Shown piece by piece: positions 63,491 to 64,000 of a stretch of 64,000 bases of DNA. This DNA comes from Symsagittifera roscoffensis (lineage: Eukaryota > Xenacoelomorpha > Acoela > Convolutidae). The first letter of the stretch is position 1. Each line of letters starts with the position of its first letter. The position numbers were made by a program, and so were the translations under genes. Under the pieces are notes generated by a model. It searched no databases. It saw only the letters and a program-made list of their open reading frames with translations, and was not told the origin of the DNA. The DNA lies in NCBI RefSeq assembly GCF_963678635.1, contig NC_087064.1:27134189-27198188 (forward strand). The letters run 5' to 3'.

Positions 63491-64000
63491 TTGAGAACAA
63501 TGTTGGCAACGTATTGTACACTGTCGAAAGATAATGCACCGACTCCGGAAGAGATGAGGCAAAAATCAAGGGAGTACATGTTGATGAAACTAAAGAAGTA
63601 GTCGTACCCAGAGGAGTGGAACATGCAAGGGGGGAGTCAACCACAGAGGTCGTCATGGTACAAGCCTAGAGATGATATGGACAAACGCAGGTCATGCGCA
63701 AATTGCGGATCTGCGGATCATCACGTGGCTGATTGCACGACGTACAAGCAAGGCATGAAGAGTTCTACAGCGTCCTGATCATCAAGATAGGTGCGAGATG
63801 CTTCTTCTGCAATCAAGAGGGCTACTTCAGGTTGGACTGTCCGTTGTTTTGGGAAGCAGTGAAGAACCAAAGTCACCCAAAACACAAGCTAGCGCTGGCG
63901 GCGGTACAGAACACAAGGAACAGGCAATCCGAGTTTGACACAAAAAAACTCGGAGGCGCCGAGTGCGGAACTGCCGACAAAAACGGTGAAGGCTGTAGCG
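63491..64000 (+). pseudogene. Unit D nucleocapsid knuckles, partial
   Basis: TAG at 63599-63601 precedes the first knuckle; the second knuckle with Tyr for His is present. The sequence ends in the linker. Confidence 0.7.

Larger units (their letters stand above)
61177..64000 (+). mobile_element. Gypsy-like array unit D, cut by window end
   Basis: It has the same start as units B and C. The window ends in the nucleocapsid-linker region, so it cannot be seen whether D carries the 2,475-bp deletion. It shares the TAG at 63599-63601 with B and C, which groups it with them. Confidence 0.93.

Overview
The window is animal nuclear DNA, AT-rich and dominated by retroelements. Evidence: a BEL/Pao LTR retrotransposon (a lineage known from metazoans), two different Ty3/gypsy-like elements, MITE-like DNA transposons, a tRNA-derived SINE-like repeat, minisatellites, and isolated exon-like segments with GT/AG splice signals. 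I see no prokaryotic or plastid features, no rRNA, no CRISPR and no convincing tRNA gene. I cannot name the species; an aquatic invertebrate is a guess.

Left part (1-6200): mostly non-coding. It holds a mariner-type MITE-like element (508-1439, TA target duplication) and a 947/948-bp tandem triplication (2928-5217), each copy carrying one exon-like block. A complete but damaged BEL/Pao element follows (6206-15382): 5' LTR, tRNA-Lys-type primer site, long leader, an unusual extra ORF, frameshifted gag, intact protease-RT-RNase H, broken integrase, 3' LTR and 5-bp target duplication CAGGG. The 3' 4.4 kb of this element plus about 190 bp of host flank is then repeated in tandem (15576-19978), giving a third LTR and a second pol ORF without its own 5' LTR or gag.

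Middle part (19979-34590): a hAT-like MITE (20406-20690), one good orphan exon candidate (21025-21123), a (CAT)n tract, a SINE-like repeat, an N gap (25179-25378), and a heavily decayed minus-strand Ty3/gypsy element (about 25379-31520). Inside that relic a coding fragment has been amplified as a 190-bp satellite in both orientations, making a palindrome with its axis at 28216.

Right part (34590-64000): a head-to-tail array of a second gypsy-like retroelement. Unit A (36061-46082, 10,022 bp) carries gag, protease, RT, RNase H, integrase pieces, an acidic ORF, a macrodomain-like ORF and a coiled-coil ORF. Units B, C and D (7,547-bp period; D is cut by the window end) lack exactly 2,475 bp covering RT, RNase H and the first part of integrase, yet are the amplified form. 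Unit junctions lie where the coiled-coil ORF meets a 21-bp minisatellite. No LTR pair was recognised for this element. All copies share many nonsense changes and an integrase-core deletion, so the array is unlikely to be autonomous; its spread looks like DNA-level tandem duplication. The most interesting items are the macrodomain-like ORF, amplification of the RT-less unit, the extra ORF of the BEL element and the retroelement-derived palindromic satellite.
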